64,000 nt of DNA from assembly GCF_003600685.1 (NCBI RefSeq), contig NZ_CP032084.1:4650001-4714000 (forward strand), read 5' to 3'. The notes beneath the pieces are model-generated. The model worked only from the letters and a program-made list of their open reading frames with translations. It did no database searches and was not told where the DNA came from. Both the position numbers and the translations under genes were made by a program. Of the stretch, positions 52,200 to 61,959 are shown one piece after another. This DNA comes from Achromobacter sp. B7 (GTDB lineage Bacteria; Pseudomonadota; Gammaproteobacteria; Burkholderiales; Burkholderiaceae_B). Position 1 is the first letter of the stretch. Each line of letters starts with the position of its first letter.

Positions 52200-53627
52200 T
52201 CAGTTGAAACGGACGTAGTCAAAGTTGACCGGCTGGCGGTTGATGCCCATGACGGGCGGCGCGATCCAGTTGGCGAACTTGCCCGGTTCGGTGACGCGCC
52301 CCATCAACGACGCCACAAAGGCGCGGTCCTCGGGCGTGGGCAGCCACTTGTGGCTGTTGGCCTGCCATTGTGATTCAGACAGGATTTCGCCTTCGGGCGA
52401 CATGCGGATGCCGGCCAGCGTGCCGATCTGGCGGTTGAACGCCTTGTGCGGCACGTGCAGCCGGAACGGGATGCCGCTTTTCTCGATGACCTTGTTCCAG
52501 CGGCCGATCCCCGCCACGGAGTCGCGGATGAAATCATCGCGCAGCACTTCGTTCAGCGCATTCAGCATGGGCACCTCGACCTCGTTCAGCTTGCCGTTGT
52601 TCACGGTCAGCACGCGGTAGGTGTCGTTCTTCAATTGATGGTCGTCGGTGCGCTTGGACTCTTCGTAGCGGCCCTTCAGGCCCGAGCCATAGAAGATGGC
52701 GGCGTTGGAAGACTGGTCGGCGCCGAACAGATCGATGGTGACGCTGTAGTGAAAGTTCAGGTAGCGCTGGATGGTGGGCAGGTCGATTACACCGGCGGCG
52801 CGCACGCTTTCCGGGTCGTCCGTCTTCAATTGGTTCATGACTTCGCAAGTGCGCTGGATCACGCGCGAAATGCCCGATTCACCCACGAACATGTGGTGCG
52901 CTTCTTCGGTCAGCATGAACTTCGTGGTGCGTGCCAGCGGGTCGAAGCTGGACTCGGCCAACGCGCATAACTGGAACTTGCCATCGCGGTCGGTGAAATA
53001 CGTGAACATGTAGAACGCCAGCCAGTCCGGCGTTTTTTCGTTGAAGGCGCCCAGGATGCGCGGGTTGTCGGCATCGCCCGACGTGCGCTGCAACAGCGCA
53101 TCGGCTTCTTCGCGGCCATCGCGGCCAAAGTAGCGATGCAGCAGATACACCATGGCCCACAGGTGGCGGCCTTCTTCGACGTTGATCTGGAACAGGTTGC
53201 GCAGGTCGTACTGCGACGGCGCGGTCAGGCCCAGGTGGCGTTGCTGCTCAATCGACGCGGGTTCGGTGTCGCCCTGCGTGACGATGATGCGGCGCAGGTT
53301 GGCGCGATGCTCGCCGGGCACGTCCTGCCAGACGTCGCGGCCCATGTTTTCGCCAAAGTGAATCTTGCGCTGGCCGTCTTGCGGCGCCAGGAAAATGCCC
53401 CAGCGGTAATCCGGCATGCGCACGTGGTTGAAGTTGGCCCAGCCGTCGGGTTCAACGCTGACGGCGGTGCGCAGGTACACGTCAAAACCGTGCGAGCCGT
53501 CCGGCCCCATGTCTTGCCACCATTGCAGGTAGTTGGGTTGCCAGTGTTCCAGCGCGCGTTGCAAGGTGCGGTCGCCGGACAGGTTGACGTTATTGGGGAT
53601 CTTATCGGTGTAGTTGATTCCAGACAT
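52200..53627 (-). CDS. boxB: Benzoyl-CoA 2,3-epoxidase, oxygenase subunit BoxB
   Basis: A 475-residue diiron monooxygenase that epoxidises benzoyl-CoA with O2 and electrons from BoxA. It starts MSGINYTDKIPNNVNLSGDRTLQRALEHWQPNYLQWWQDMGP, a well-conserved BoxB opening. Iron-ligand ExxH motifs are visible in EEGRHLWAM and TEEAHHMFVGESG. AAGGAG precedes the ATG. It sits between boxC and boxA in one operon. Confidence 0.96.
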   Translation of the reverse strand: MSGINYTDKIPNNVNLSGDRTLQRALEHWQPNYLQWWQDMGPDGSHGFDVYLRTAVSVEPDGWANFNHVRMPDYRWGIFLAPQDGQRKIHFGENMGRDVWQDVPGEHRANLRRIIVTQGDTEPASIEQQRHLGLTAPSQYDLRNLFQINVEEGRHLWAMVYLLHRYFGRDGREEADALLQRTSGDADNPRILGAFNEKTPDWLAFYMFTYFTDRDGKFQLCALAESSFDPLARTTKFMLTEEAHHMFVGESGISRVIQRTCEVMNQLKTDDPESVRAAGVIDLPTIQRYLNFHYSVTIDLFGADQSSNAAIFYGSGLKGRYEESKRTDDHQLKNDTYRVLTVNNGKLNEVEVPMLNALNEVLRDDFIRDSVAGIGRWNKVIEKSGIPFRLHVPHKAFNRQIGTLAGIRMSPEGEILSESQWQANSHKWLPTPEDRAFVASLMGRVTEPGKFANWIAPPVMGINRQPVNFDYVRFN

Positions 53628-53702
53628 GTCTCGCTCCTTGTTTGTTTTCGGGTCCGCGCTGTTGGTACGCGCTTTTAGCCCGCATTCCCAGCCCGTGCAG
53701 GC

Positions 53703-55391
53703 TCAGACGCGATTCCAGTCGAACGTGGCCTGCTCGCCCTTTCCGTAGAGCTTCAACGCGCCCTTGTCGCCGGCCGCGTTGGGGCGGTTGAAGATCCAGT
53801 TCTGCCACGCGGTCAGGCGCCCGAAGATGCGCGTTTCCATCGTTTCCTTGCCACCGAAACGCAGGTTGGCTTCCAGCCCCGTCAATGCGTCGGGCGATAG
53901 CGCGCGGCGCTCTTCCAGCATCATTCGCACTTCGTCGTCCCAGTCGATGCTGTCCGGCGCGTAGGTCACCAGGCCCAGGTCCAACGCGTCGGTGGCGGAC
54001 AACGGCTGGCCGGCCCGGCCGCGCACGGCTTCCAGCGGCGCGGTCTCTTCATAGAAACGACGTTGCAGGCGGCTTTGGCCATTGACCATCGGATAAGCGC
54101 CGAAATTGCGTTCGCCCACGACGATGTGCGCGTTGGGCGCATCCGGTTCGGCGTCGTTGTCCAGCATGTAGCTGCGGTCGGCGGCCAGCGCCAATTCCAG
54201 CAAGGTGCCCACAAAGCAGGAACCCGGTTCGATCAGCGCGAACAGACTGCGCGACGTGACATCCAGCCGGGCCAGCGTACGGCGCAACATGCCCGCGGTT
54301 TCGCGCACAAACCAATGCGTGGCGTGGCGTTGCAGCGCGGCGTCGGCGGCCAGCACGGCGTCGGCGTCGCCCTCGGTCTTGAAGATCCAGGTGCCGATGT
54401 CCAGCTCGTTGGTGCGCATGGACAGGATGGCGTCGTCCAGTTCGCGCGCCATTTGCAGCGGCCACCAAGCGGCGCCCGCCGTAACGATGTCGTCCAGTTC
54501 GGATTGCACCGGTTCCTGGGGCGCGCGCACGGTCCAGGTGGCCAGACGCTTGTCGCGATCAAGGTGGATATCGACGTAGCGATACGACAGACGATCGGGG
54601 GTTTCGGTGCGTTCGATGGGCGTCAGCGCAATGCCGTGCTCGCCTGCCTGGCGGTCGCTGGTGTCGGCCAGCGCCAGCGCGCGCTCGCGCACCGCTTCTT
54701 CAAAGCGGGCGGGCTTGACCACGTCGTCCACCAAACGCCAGTCCTTGGCGCGCTGGCCACGCACGCCTTCAACCAGCGTGCAGAAGATGTCGGCGTGGTC
54801 ATGGCGCACGCGGCGCTTGTCGGTCACGCGGGTCAGGCCGCCGGTGCCGGGCAGCACGCCCAGCAGCGGCACTTCGGGCAAGGCCACCGACGACGATCGA
54901 TCGTCCACCAGCAGGATTTCGTCGCAGGCCAACGCCAGCTCGTAGCCGCCACCCGCGCAGGCGCCGTTCAGCGCCGCAATGAATTTCAAACCGCTATGGC
55001 GGCTGGAGTCTTCAATGCCGTTGCGCGTTTCGTTGGTGAACTTGCAGAAGTTGACCTTCCACGCGTGCGACGACAAGCCCAGCATGAAGATGTTGGCGCC
55101 CGAACAGAAGATGCGGTCTTTCATGCTGGTGACCACCACGCTTTTCACTTCGGGGTGCTCGAAGCGAATGCGTTGCAGGGCGTCGTGCAGTTCGATGTCC
55201 ACGCCCAGGTCGTACGAATTGAGCTTGAGCTTGTAGCCGGGGCGCAGGCCGCCGTCTTCGGCCACGTCCATGGCCAGCGTTGCAACGGGGCCGTCAAACG
55301 TCAGGCGCCAGTGGCGGTACAGGTCGGGCCGGGTGCGGAAATCAACGCGGGCCTCGGGCCGGGTTTCATGGCCGTTTGCGGTGCTGCTCAT
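53703..55391 (-). CDS. boxC: 2,3-epoxybenzoyl-CoA dihydrolase BoxC
   Basis: A 562-residue double-length crotonase-fold enzyme that opens the epoxide ring hydrolytically to 3,4-dehydroadipyl-CoA semialdehyde and formate. The oxyanion-hole region is GACAGGGYELALACDEILLVDD...LPEVPLLGVLPGTGGLTR. FCSGANIFMLGLSSHAWKVNFCKFTNETRN is specific to this family. GAGGAG precedes the start. It is first gene of the boxCBA operon and carries the operator-rich promoter upstream. Confidence 0.95.
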   Translation of the reverse strand: MSSTANGHETRPEARVDFRTRPDLYRHWRLTFDGPVATLAMDVAEDGGLRPGYKLKLNSYDLGVDIELHDALQRIRFEHPEVKSVVVTSMKDRIFCSGANIFMLGLSSHAWKVNFCKFTNETRNGIEDSSRHSGLKFIAALNGACAGGGYELALACDEILLVDDRSSSVALPEVPLLGVLPGTGGLTRVTDKRRVRHDHADIFCTLVEGVRGQRAKDWRLVDDVVKPARFEEAVRERALALADTSDRQAGEHGIALTPIERTETPDRLSYRYVDIHLDRDKRLATWTVRAPQEPVQSELDDIVTAGAAWWPLQMARELDDAILSMRTNELDIGTWIFKTEGDADAVLAADAALQRHATHWFVRETAGMLRRTLARLDVTSRSLFALIEPGSCFVGTLLELALAADRSYMLDNDAEPDAPNAHIVVGERNFGAYPMVNGQSRLQRRFYEETAPLEAVRGRAGQPLSATDALDLGLVTYAPDSIDWDDEVRMMLEERRALSPDALTGLEANLRFGGKETMETRIFGRLTAWQNWIFNRPNAAGDKGALKLYGKGEQATFDWNRV

Positions 55392-55432
55392 GGTGTGTCT
55401 CCTCGTACGCCCTGCCTGGACAGGAAAAATAC

Positions 55433-55505
55433 TGCATCACATGAATTATTGTGCAGATTAGTTCAGGCAAAAACGCACGTCAAGCGAGACATGCATAAAA
55501 GTGCA
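55433..55505 (-). promoter_or_regulatory. boxCBA promoter with TGCA operator elements
   Basis: On the minus strand -35 TTGACG (55478-55483) and -10 TAATCT (55455-55460) are 17 bases apart. A perfect TGCA-N6-TGCA site (55492-55505) lies just upstream of the -35. Further TGCA elements lie at 55452-55455, touching the -10, and at 55433-55436 near the start site. TGCA-N6-TGCA is the operator type described for BzdR/BoxR regulators, so repression by BoxR is likely. Confidence 0.7.
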
Positions 55506-55508
55506 GAT

Positions 55509-56417
55509 TTATAGCGGCAGGCCGCAGGCCTTTCGAACCTGGGTGCGCAGGCCGGCAAAGCTTTCCTGGACTTCCAGGTTGCTGGTGACCCACGTCAGGT
55601 CGGCCTTGGCGTAGAAGGCTTCCCGCCCGGCAAGGATGCGCTTGAGATCGGCCATGGCTTCGTTGTTGCCAGACATGGGGCGGAAGTCGCCTTGCGCCAT
55701 GACGCGGCCCATGTGTTCTTCGGGCGTGGCGCGCAGCCAAACCGTGTAGCAATGGGCCAGCAGCAGGTTCAACGTGGCCGGTTCGGATACCAGCCCCCCG
55801 GGGGTGGCCAGCACCATTTCGGGATAGATCTGCACGGCCTCTTCCAGCGCGCGCCGTTCGTAGCGGCGATAGGCGTTGGGGCCGTACAGGTTATGGATTT
55901 CAAGAATGCTGCACCCGGCCACGCGTTCGATCTCGCGGTTCAGCTCGACAAAGGGGTAGCCCAGGTCGTCGGCCAGCATCTGGCCCAGGGTGGACTTGCC
56001 CGCCCCACGCAGCCCAATCAGCGCGACACGCTGCGTGCGGTTGGGCCGCTGCGCGCCCGCCCCCACGCCAAACAGCTGGGTCAGCGCCTCGCGTGCGCGT
56101 TGCAGGTCGGATTCCGTGCGTCCGCTGAGCAGTTCGCGGATCAGCAGCCAATCGGGCGACTCCGTGGTGACGTCGCCCACCAGTTCGGCCAGCGCGCAAT
56201 TGAAGGCGCGCGCAATCTGCAACAGCACCAGGATAGACGCGTTGCCCACCCCGTGTTCCAGATTGGCCAGATGCCGTTCAGACACCCCCGTCACCTGCGA
56301 CAGACCCTTGCGCGTCATGCCGCGTATGGCTCTAAGGCGGCGCACCCGCTCGCCTAAAGCCACCAGGAAAGCTTCCCGCCTGGGTTCGGTTGGCGCCGCA
56401 TCTAGCGCTTGATTCAT
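55509..56417 (-). CDS. boxR: BoxR/BzdR-type regulator (XRE domain fused to shikimate-kinase-like domain)
   Basis: A 302-residue regulator. The N-terminal XRE helix-turn-helix is RVRRLRAIRGMTRKGLSQVTGVSERHLANLEHGVGNASILVL. The C-terminal shikimate-kinase fold has P-loop GLRGAGKSTLGQ and PFVELNREIERVAGCSI. In BzdR/BoxR the kinase-like domain binds benzoyl-CoA, which releases DNA. It lies upstream of boxC on the same strand and divergent from the DUF4863/ligase/transporter operon, so it can control both sides. ATG 56417 is preferred to a TTG six codons earlier. Confidence 0.94.
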   Translation of the reverse strand: MNQALDAAPTEPRREAFLVALGERVRRLRAIRGMTRKGLSQVTGVSERHLANLEHGVGNASILVLLQIARAFNCALAELVGDVTTESPDWLLIRELLSGRTESDLQRAREALTQLFGVGAGAQRPNRTQRVALIGLRGAGKSTLGQMLADDLGYPFVELNREIERVAGCSILEIHNLYGPNAYRRYERRALEEAVQIYPEMVLATPGGLVSEPATLNLLLAHCYTVWLRATPEEHMGRVMAQGDFRPMSGNNEAMADLKRILAGREAFYAKADLTWVTSNLEVQESFAGLRTQVRKACGLPL

Positions 56418-56458
56418 GTTTGGCTGACTCCGCAAATACCCTGATAAGCCTTGTTTTA

Positions 56459-56500
56459 TGCACTATAGTGCTTGACCCTTTCGTATGGAAGCACTATTTT
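56459..56500. promoter_or_regulatory. Divergent boxR / benzoate-operon promoters with shared operator
   Basis: The 12-bp palindrome gcactatagtgc (56460-56471) forms TGCA-CTATAG-TGCT, a near match to TGCA-N6-TGCA. On the plus strand it abuts -35 TTGACC (56472-56477), 17 bases from -10 TATTTT (56495-56500). On the minus strand it contains TATAGT as a -10 for boxR. A half-site, gcactat, recurs at 56491-56497. Placement fits repression of both directions by BoxR. Confidence 0.65.
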
Positions 56501-56618
56501 TCCTTCCAGGCAGTTCCAAGCGGTCATCGCGCATTAAAGCGGCAATAAAGCGCCATTGAAGCAGCACTGAAGTTCATGCCGCATTCCAAAGCGCCGACAG
56601 TGTAAAGGAGGAGTCCCG

Positions 56619-57095
56619 GTGAGCACGCCAGATCAATTCCATGCCCTGATGCAAGCGGCCACGCGGCTGGTGGCCGACGAGCCGCTGGATGCCGGGTTGC
56701 AGGCGAAGCTGAACCGCGAGGCCGGCCCCACCAGCGCGCTGTACCAGCAGATCTTCGCCGCCTGTAAGCAAGGCGTGGCCGACGGCTGGATGTGCAACCG
56801 CGAAGGCGGCGGCATCCGCTACGGACGCGTCATCAAGCCGGCCGACGACCTGGGCGGCTGCTCGGTCGATGTCGTGGACATGGATGACCTGGCCGGCCCG
56901 CACCACGCCCATCCCAATGGCGAAATCGACCTGATCATGCCGCTGACCGCCGACGCCCGCTTTGACGGCCACGGCGCCGGCTGGCTGGTCTACGGCCCCG
57001 GCAGCGCGCACAGCCCCACCGTAACGCAAGGCCGCGCACTGGTGCTGTACCTGCTGCCCGGCGGCGCCATCGAGTTCACGCGGCCCGTCAGCTAG
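56619..57095 (+). CDS. DUF4863 family protein (PnbB-like)
   Basis: A 158-residue cupin-like protein. The segment VDVVDMDDLAGPHHAHPNGEIDLIMPL has a His/Glu cluster (HHAHPNGE) of the kind that binds metal. GWLVYGPGSAHSPTVTQGRALVLYLLPGGAIEF continues the barrel. The closest functional name I recall is 4-hydroxylaminobenzoate lyase (PnbB), but the context is benzoate activation, so a different role here is possible. The start is GTG with AGGAGG upstream. It is first gene of the rightward operon with benzoate-CoA ligase and importer. Confidence 0.75.
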   Translation: MSTPDQFHALMQAATRLVADEPLDAGLQAKLNREAGPTSALYQQIFAACKQGVADGWMCNREGGGIRYGRVIKPADDLGGCSVDVVDMDDLAGPHHAHPNGEIDLIMPLTADARFDGHGAGWLVYGPGSAHSPTVTQGRALVLYLLPGGAIEFTRPVS

Positions 57096-57165
57096 CCCCC
57101 GCTTGCCGCCCGGCGACAAAAAAACATAGCCCGGGCGGGCCCCACCAGGACATCAGGAGACAACC

Positions 57166-58710
<1,545 letters not shown>

Positions 58711-58791
58711 AGTCCGCTTGCCGACACTCTCGGCGCGCGGACTAACCCCGGCCGGCTTTGCGCCAGCCCATGATAAGCACGGAGACAAACC

Positions 58792-59952
58792 ATGAACCAC
58801 GCCCTGACCCAGGCTGCGATTGCCGCGGCCTTGACGCTAGCCGCCACCAGCGCGCAAGCCGCCGACAAGCTCAAAGTGGGCTTCATGCTGCCCTATAGCG
58901 GCACCTACGCCGCGCTGGGCAACGCCATCGAAAACGGCTTCAAGCTGTACGTTGCCGAGCAAGGCGGCAAGCTGGGCGGGCGCGACATCGAATACTTCAA
59001 GGTCGACGATGAATCCAATCCGGCCAAGGCCGCTGAAAACGCCAACCGGCTGATCAAGCGCGACCAGGTCGACGTGCTGATCGGCACGGTGCATTCGGGC
59101 GTTGCGATGGCGCTGGCCAAGGCCGCCAAGGACAGCGACACCACGCTGATCGTGACCAACGCGGGCGCCAACGCCATCACCGGCCCGCTGTGCGGCCCCG
59201 GCATCTTCCGCACGTCGTTCACCAACTGGCAGCCCGCCTACGCCATGGGCCCCGTCGCCTACGGCAAGGGCCACAAGACCGCCGTCACCATCACCTGGAA
59301 ATACGCGGCGGGCGATGAAGCCATCGGCGGCTTCAAGGAAGGCTTTGAAAAAGCGGGCGGCAAGGTCGTCAAGGAACTGAGCCTGCCATTTCCCAACGTG
59401 GAATTCCAATCGCTCCTGACCGAGATTGCCGCCACCAAGCCCGACATGGTGTTCACCTTCTTTGCGGGCGGCGGCGCGGTGAAGTTCGTGCAGGACTATC
59501 ACGCCGCCGGCCTGGACAAGACCATTCCGCTGTATGGCTCGGGCTTCCTGACCGACGGCACCTTGCAGGCGCAGGGTGCTTCCGCACAAGGCCTGCTGAC
59601 CACGCTGCACTATGCCGACGGCCTGAATACGCCGCGCGACAACGCGTTCCGCGCCGACTACGCCAAGAACTACAACGCCCCGCCCGACGTCTACGCCGTC
59701 CAGGGCTATGACGCGGCGCAGCTCATGCAATCGGGCCTGACGGCCGTCAAGGGCGACTTTGCCAAGAAGGCGGACTTTCGCAGCGCCATGCGCGGGGCGA
59801 CGGTGGACAGCCCGCGCGGCCCGTTCACCTTGTCGGCGGCCGGCAACCCGGTGCAGGACATTTACCTGCGGCGCGTGGACGGCCTGGAGAACAAGGTGGT
59901 GGACGTCGCCGTGAAGAAGCTGGCCGACCCGGCCCGCGGCTGCAAGCTCTGA
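58792..59952 (+). CDS. Branched-chain-type ABC transporter substrate-binding protein
   Basis: A 386-residue LivK-type periplasmic protein. Signal peptide MNHALTQAAIAAALTLAATSAQAA is followed by DKLKVGFMLPYSGTYAALGNAIENGFKLYV. Its place between benzoate-CoA ligase and the Liv-type permeases suggests that it binds benzoate or a related aromatic acid, as proposed for similar box clusters. CGGAGA precedes the start. Confidence 0.9.
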   Translation: MNHALTQAAIAAALTLAATSAQAADKLKVGFMLPYSGTYAALGNAIENGFKLYVAEQGGKLGGRDIEYFKVDDESNPAKAAENANRLIKRDQVDVLIGTVHSGVAMALAKAAKDSDTTLIVTNAGANAITGPLCGPGIFRTSFTNWQPAYAMGPVAYGKGHKTAVTITWKYAAGDEAIGGFKEGFEKAGGKVVKELSLPFPNVEFQSLLTEIAATKPDMVFTFFAGGGAVKFVQDYHAAGLDKTIPLYGSGFLTDGTLQAQGASAQGLLTTLHYADGLNTPRDNAFRADYAKNYNAPPDVYAVQGYDAAQLMQSGLTAVKGDFAKKADFRSAMRGATVDSPRGPFTLSAAGNPVQDIYLRRVDGLENKVVDVAVKKLADPARGCKL

Positions 59953-59977
59953 CGCGACGCGGCCACAGGAGGGCCCC

Positions 59978-60859
59978 ATGGACATCAGCATCCTGCTTAT
60001 TCAAAGCCTGAACGCATTCCAGTACGGCTTGCTGCTGTTCCTGGTGGCCAGCGGCCTGACGCTGATCTTCGGCATCATGGGCATCATCAACCTGGCCCAT
60101 GGCAGCTTCTACATGATCGGCGCCTACATGGCGTTTGCGCTGGGGCCGGTGGTGGACCGCTGGCTGGGCGGCGGCTTCCTCACCACGCTGGCCGTGTGCG
60201 TGGTGCTGGCTGGTGCTTTGGGCTATGTGCTGGAAGCCGCCTTCTTCAGCTACCTGTACCACCGCAACCACTTGCAGCAGGTGCTGATGACCTACGGGCT
60301 GATCCTGGTCTTTGAAGAACTGCGCAGCATTCTGGTGGGCAACGACGTGCACGGCGTGCCGTTGCCGGCGTGGCTGCAGGGCAGCATTTCCCTGGGCGGC
60401 GTGATGACGTATCCGGTCTACCGGCTGTTCATTTCTGCCGTCGGCATTGCGGTAGCGCTGCTGCTGTATTGGGTGATATCGCGCACCCGGCTGGGCATGA
60501 TGCTGCGCGCCGGCGCCAGCAACCGCGAGATGACGGGGTCGCTGGGTATCGACGTCAACAAGCTGTACCGGCTGGTCTTCGCGGCCGGTGTGGCGTTGGC
60601 CGCGTTGGCCGGCACCATCGCCGCGCCCGTGTCGTCGGTGTACCCGGGCATGGGCAACGGCGTGCTGATCATCTGCTTCGTCGTGGTCGTGATCGGCGGC
60701 ATCGGTTCCATACGCGGCGCCTTTTTGGCCGCGATGCTGGTGGGCTTTGTCGAAACCTTTGGCCAGGTGCTGTTTCCGTCGGCGGCGGGCGTGCTGGTGT
60801 ATCTGCTGATGGCGTTCATTCTTCTATGCAAGCCCGAAGGGCTGTTCAAACAGGGCTAG
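59978..60859 (+). CDS. Branched-chain-type ABC transporter permease (LivH)
   Basis: A 293-residue permease of the LivH type. Recognisable parts are LLLFLVASGLTLIFGIMGIINLAHGSFYMIGAY near the start and MLRAGASNREMTGSLGIDVNKLYRLVFAAGVALAALAG in the coupling loop. VVVIGGIGSIRGAFLAAMLVGFVETF is near the end. It pairs with the next permease to form the membrane channel. AGGAGGG precedes the start. The next gene begins 2 bases after its stop. Confidence 0.92.
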   Translation: MDISILLIQSLNAFQYGLLLFLVASGLTLIFGIMGIINLAHGSFYMIGAYMAFALGPVVDRWLGGGFLTTLAVCVVLAGALGYVLEAAFFSYLYHRNHLQQVLMTYGLILVFEELRSILVGNDVHGVPLPAWLQGSISLGGVMTYPVYRLFISAVGIAVALLLYWVISRTRLGMMLRAGASNREMTGSLGIDVNKLYRLVFAAGVALAALAGTIAAPVSSVYPGMGNGVLIICFVVVVIGGIGSIRGAFLAAMLVGFVETFGQVLFPSAAGVLVYLLMAFILLCKPEGLFKQG

Positions 60860-60861
60860 CC

Positions 60862-61959
60862 ATGCAGAAACTACTTCCCGTCGCAACGCTGCTGGCGCTG
60901 GCCGCCTTCGCGTTCAGCGGCAGCGACTACTACACCGGGCTGGCGATCAAGGTGATGATCTACGCCATCTTCGCGCTAAGCCTGCAATTGCTGGTCGGCG
61001 GAGCCGGTTTGGTCAGCCTGGGGCACGCGGCGTTCTTCGGCATCGGCGCCTACGTGGCGGCGTTGCTGTCACCGGAATCCGAGGCGGCAAGCCTGTGGTG
61101 GCTGCTGCCGGCGGCCCTGCTGGCGGCCGCGCTTTATGCGGTGGTGACGGGTGCGCTGGCGCTGCGCACGCGCGGCGTGTACTTCATCATGGTGACGCTG
61201 GCGTTTTCGCAGATGGCTTACTACGTCTTTCACGACACCAAAGTGGGCGGCGGCAGCGACGGCATCTATCTGTATTTCCGGCCCGAATTGGCGCTGGGCA
61301 GTTGGGTGCCGTTCGACCTGGGCACCGCCACCACGTTCTACTTTTTTGTACTCGCCTGCCTGGCCCTGACCTGGGGCTTCCTGGCGCTGCTGCGGCGCTC
61401 GCCGTTCGGGGCGGCGCTGGCAGGCATCCGCATCAACGAGCAGCGCATGCGCGCGGCCGGGTATTCCACGTATCCCTACAAGCTGACGGCGTATGTCGTG
61501 GGCGCCACGTTGGCGGGCCTGGCGGGGTTTTTGTTCGCGCTGAAAGACGGTTTTGTCACGCCGGAACTGTTGGCCTGGGAACAATCGGGGCTGGTGCTGT
61601 TGATGGTGATCCTGGGCGGCATGGCCAGCCTGGGAGGGGCGGTCATCGGCACCGTGGCGCTGGTGCTGATGCAAGAGCTGTTTCAGTCGCAAGCCTTGTT
61701 TGGCGACTACGCGCGCCATTGGCATCTGCCGCTGGGCATCGCCATCATCGCGCTGGTGGCCTTGCTGCCCAACGGCATCGCGGGCCTGCCCGCGCAATGG
61801 CGACAACGCCGCGATGCGCGAGTCGCGGCCGCACATGCCGCAGGGACGCATGCCGCAGGTTCGCCTGCCGTCTCTACGGTTCGCCTGCCGCAGGGACGCC
61901 TGCCGCAGGATCGCCTGCCGCAGGATCGCCTGCCCGTCCAAGGGGAACCTCATGTCTGA
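60862..61959 (+). CDS. Branched-chain-type ABC transporter permease (LivM)
   Basis: A 365-residue permease of the LivM type. KVMIYAIFALSLQLLVGGAGLVSLGHAAFFGIGAY and SPFGAALAGIRINEQRMRAAGYSTYPYKLTAYVVGATLAGLAGFLFAL are family blocks. After the last membrane helix comes an unusual tail of about 50 residues with RLPQG/RLPQD repeats, encoded by 15-bp tandem units. Its end overlaps the ATPase ATG by 8 bases. Confidence 0.92.
   Translation: MQKLLPVATLLALAAFAFSGSDYYTGLAIKVMIYAIFALSLQLLVGGAGLVSLGHAAFFGIGAYVAALLSPESEAASLWWLLPAALLAAALYAVVTGALALRTRGVYFIMVTLAFSQMAYYVFHDTKVGGGSDGIYLYFRPELALGSWVPFDLGTATTFYFFVLACLALTWGFLALLRRSPFGAALAGIRINEQRMRAAGYSTYPYKLTAYVVGATLAGLAGFLFALKDGFVTPELLAWEQSGLVLLMVILGGMASLGGAVIGTVALVLMQELFQSQALFGDYARHWHLPLGIAIIALVALLPNGIAGLPAQWRQRRDARVAAAHAAGTHAAGSPAVSTVRLPQGRLPQDRLPQDRLPVQGEPHV
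61832..61941. repeat. In-frame 15-bp minisatellite at the livM 3' end
   Basis: About seven units of consensus cgcctgccgcaggat encode a tail of RLPQD-like pentapeptides just before the livM stop and around the ribosome site of the ATPase gene. One 5-base interruption lies at 61877-61881. Confidence 0.8.
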
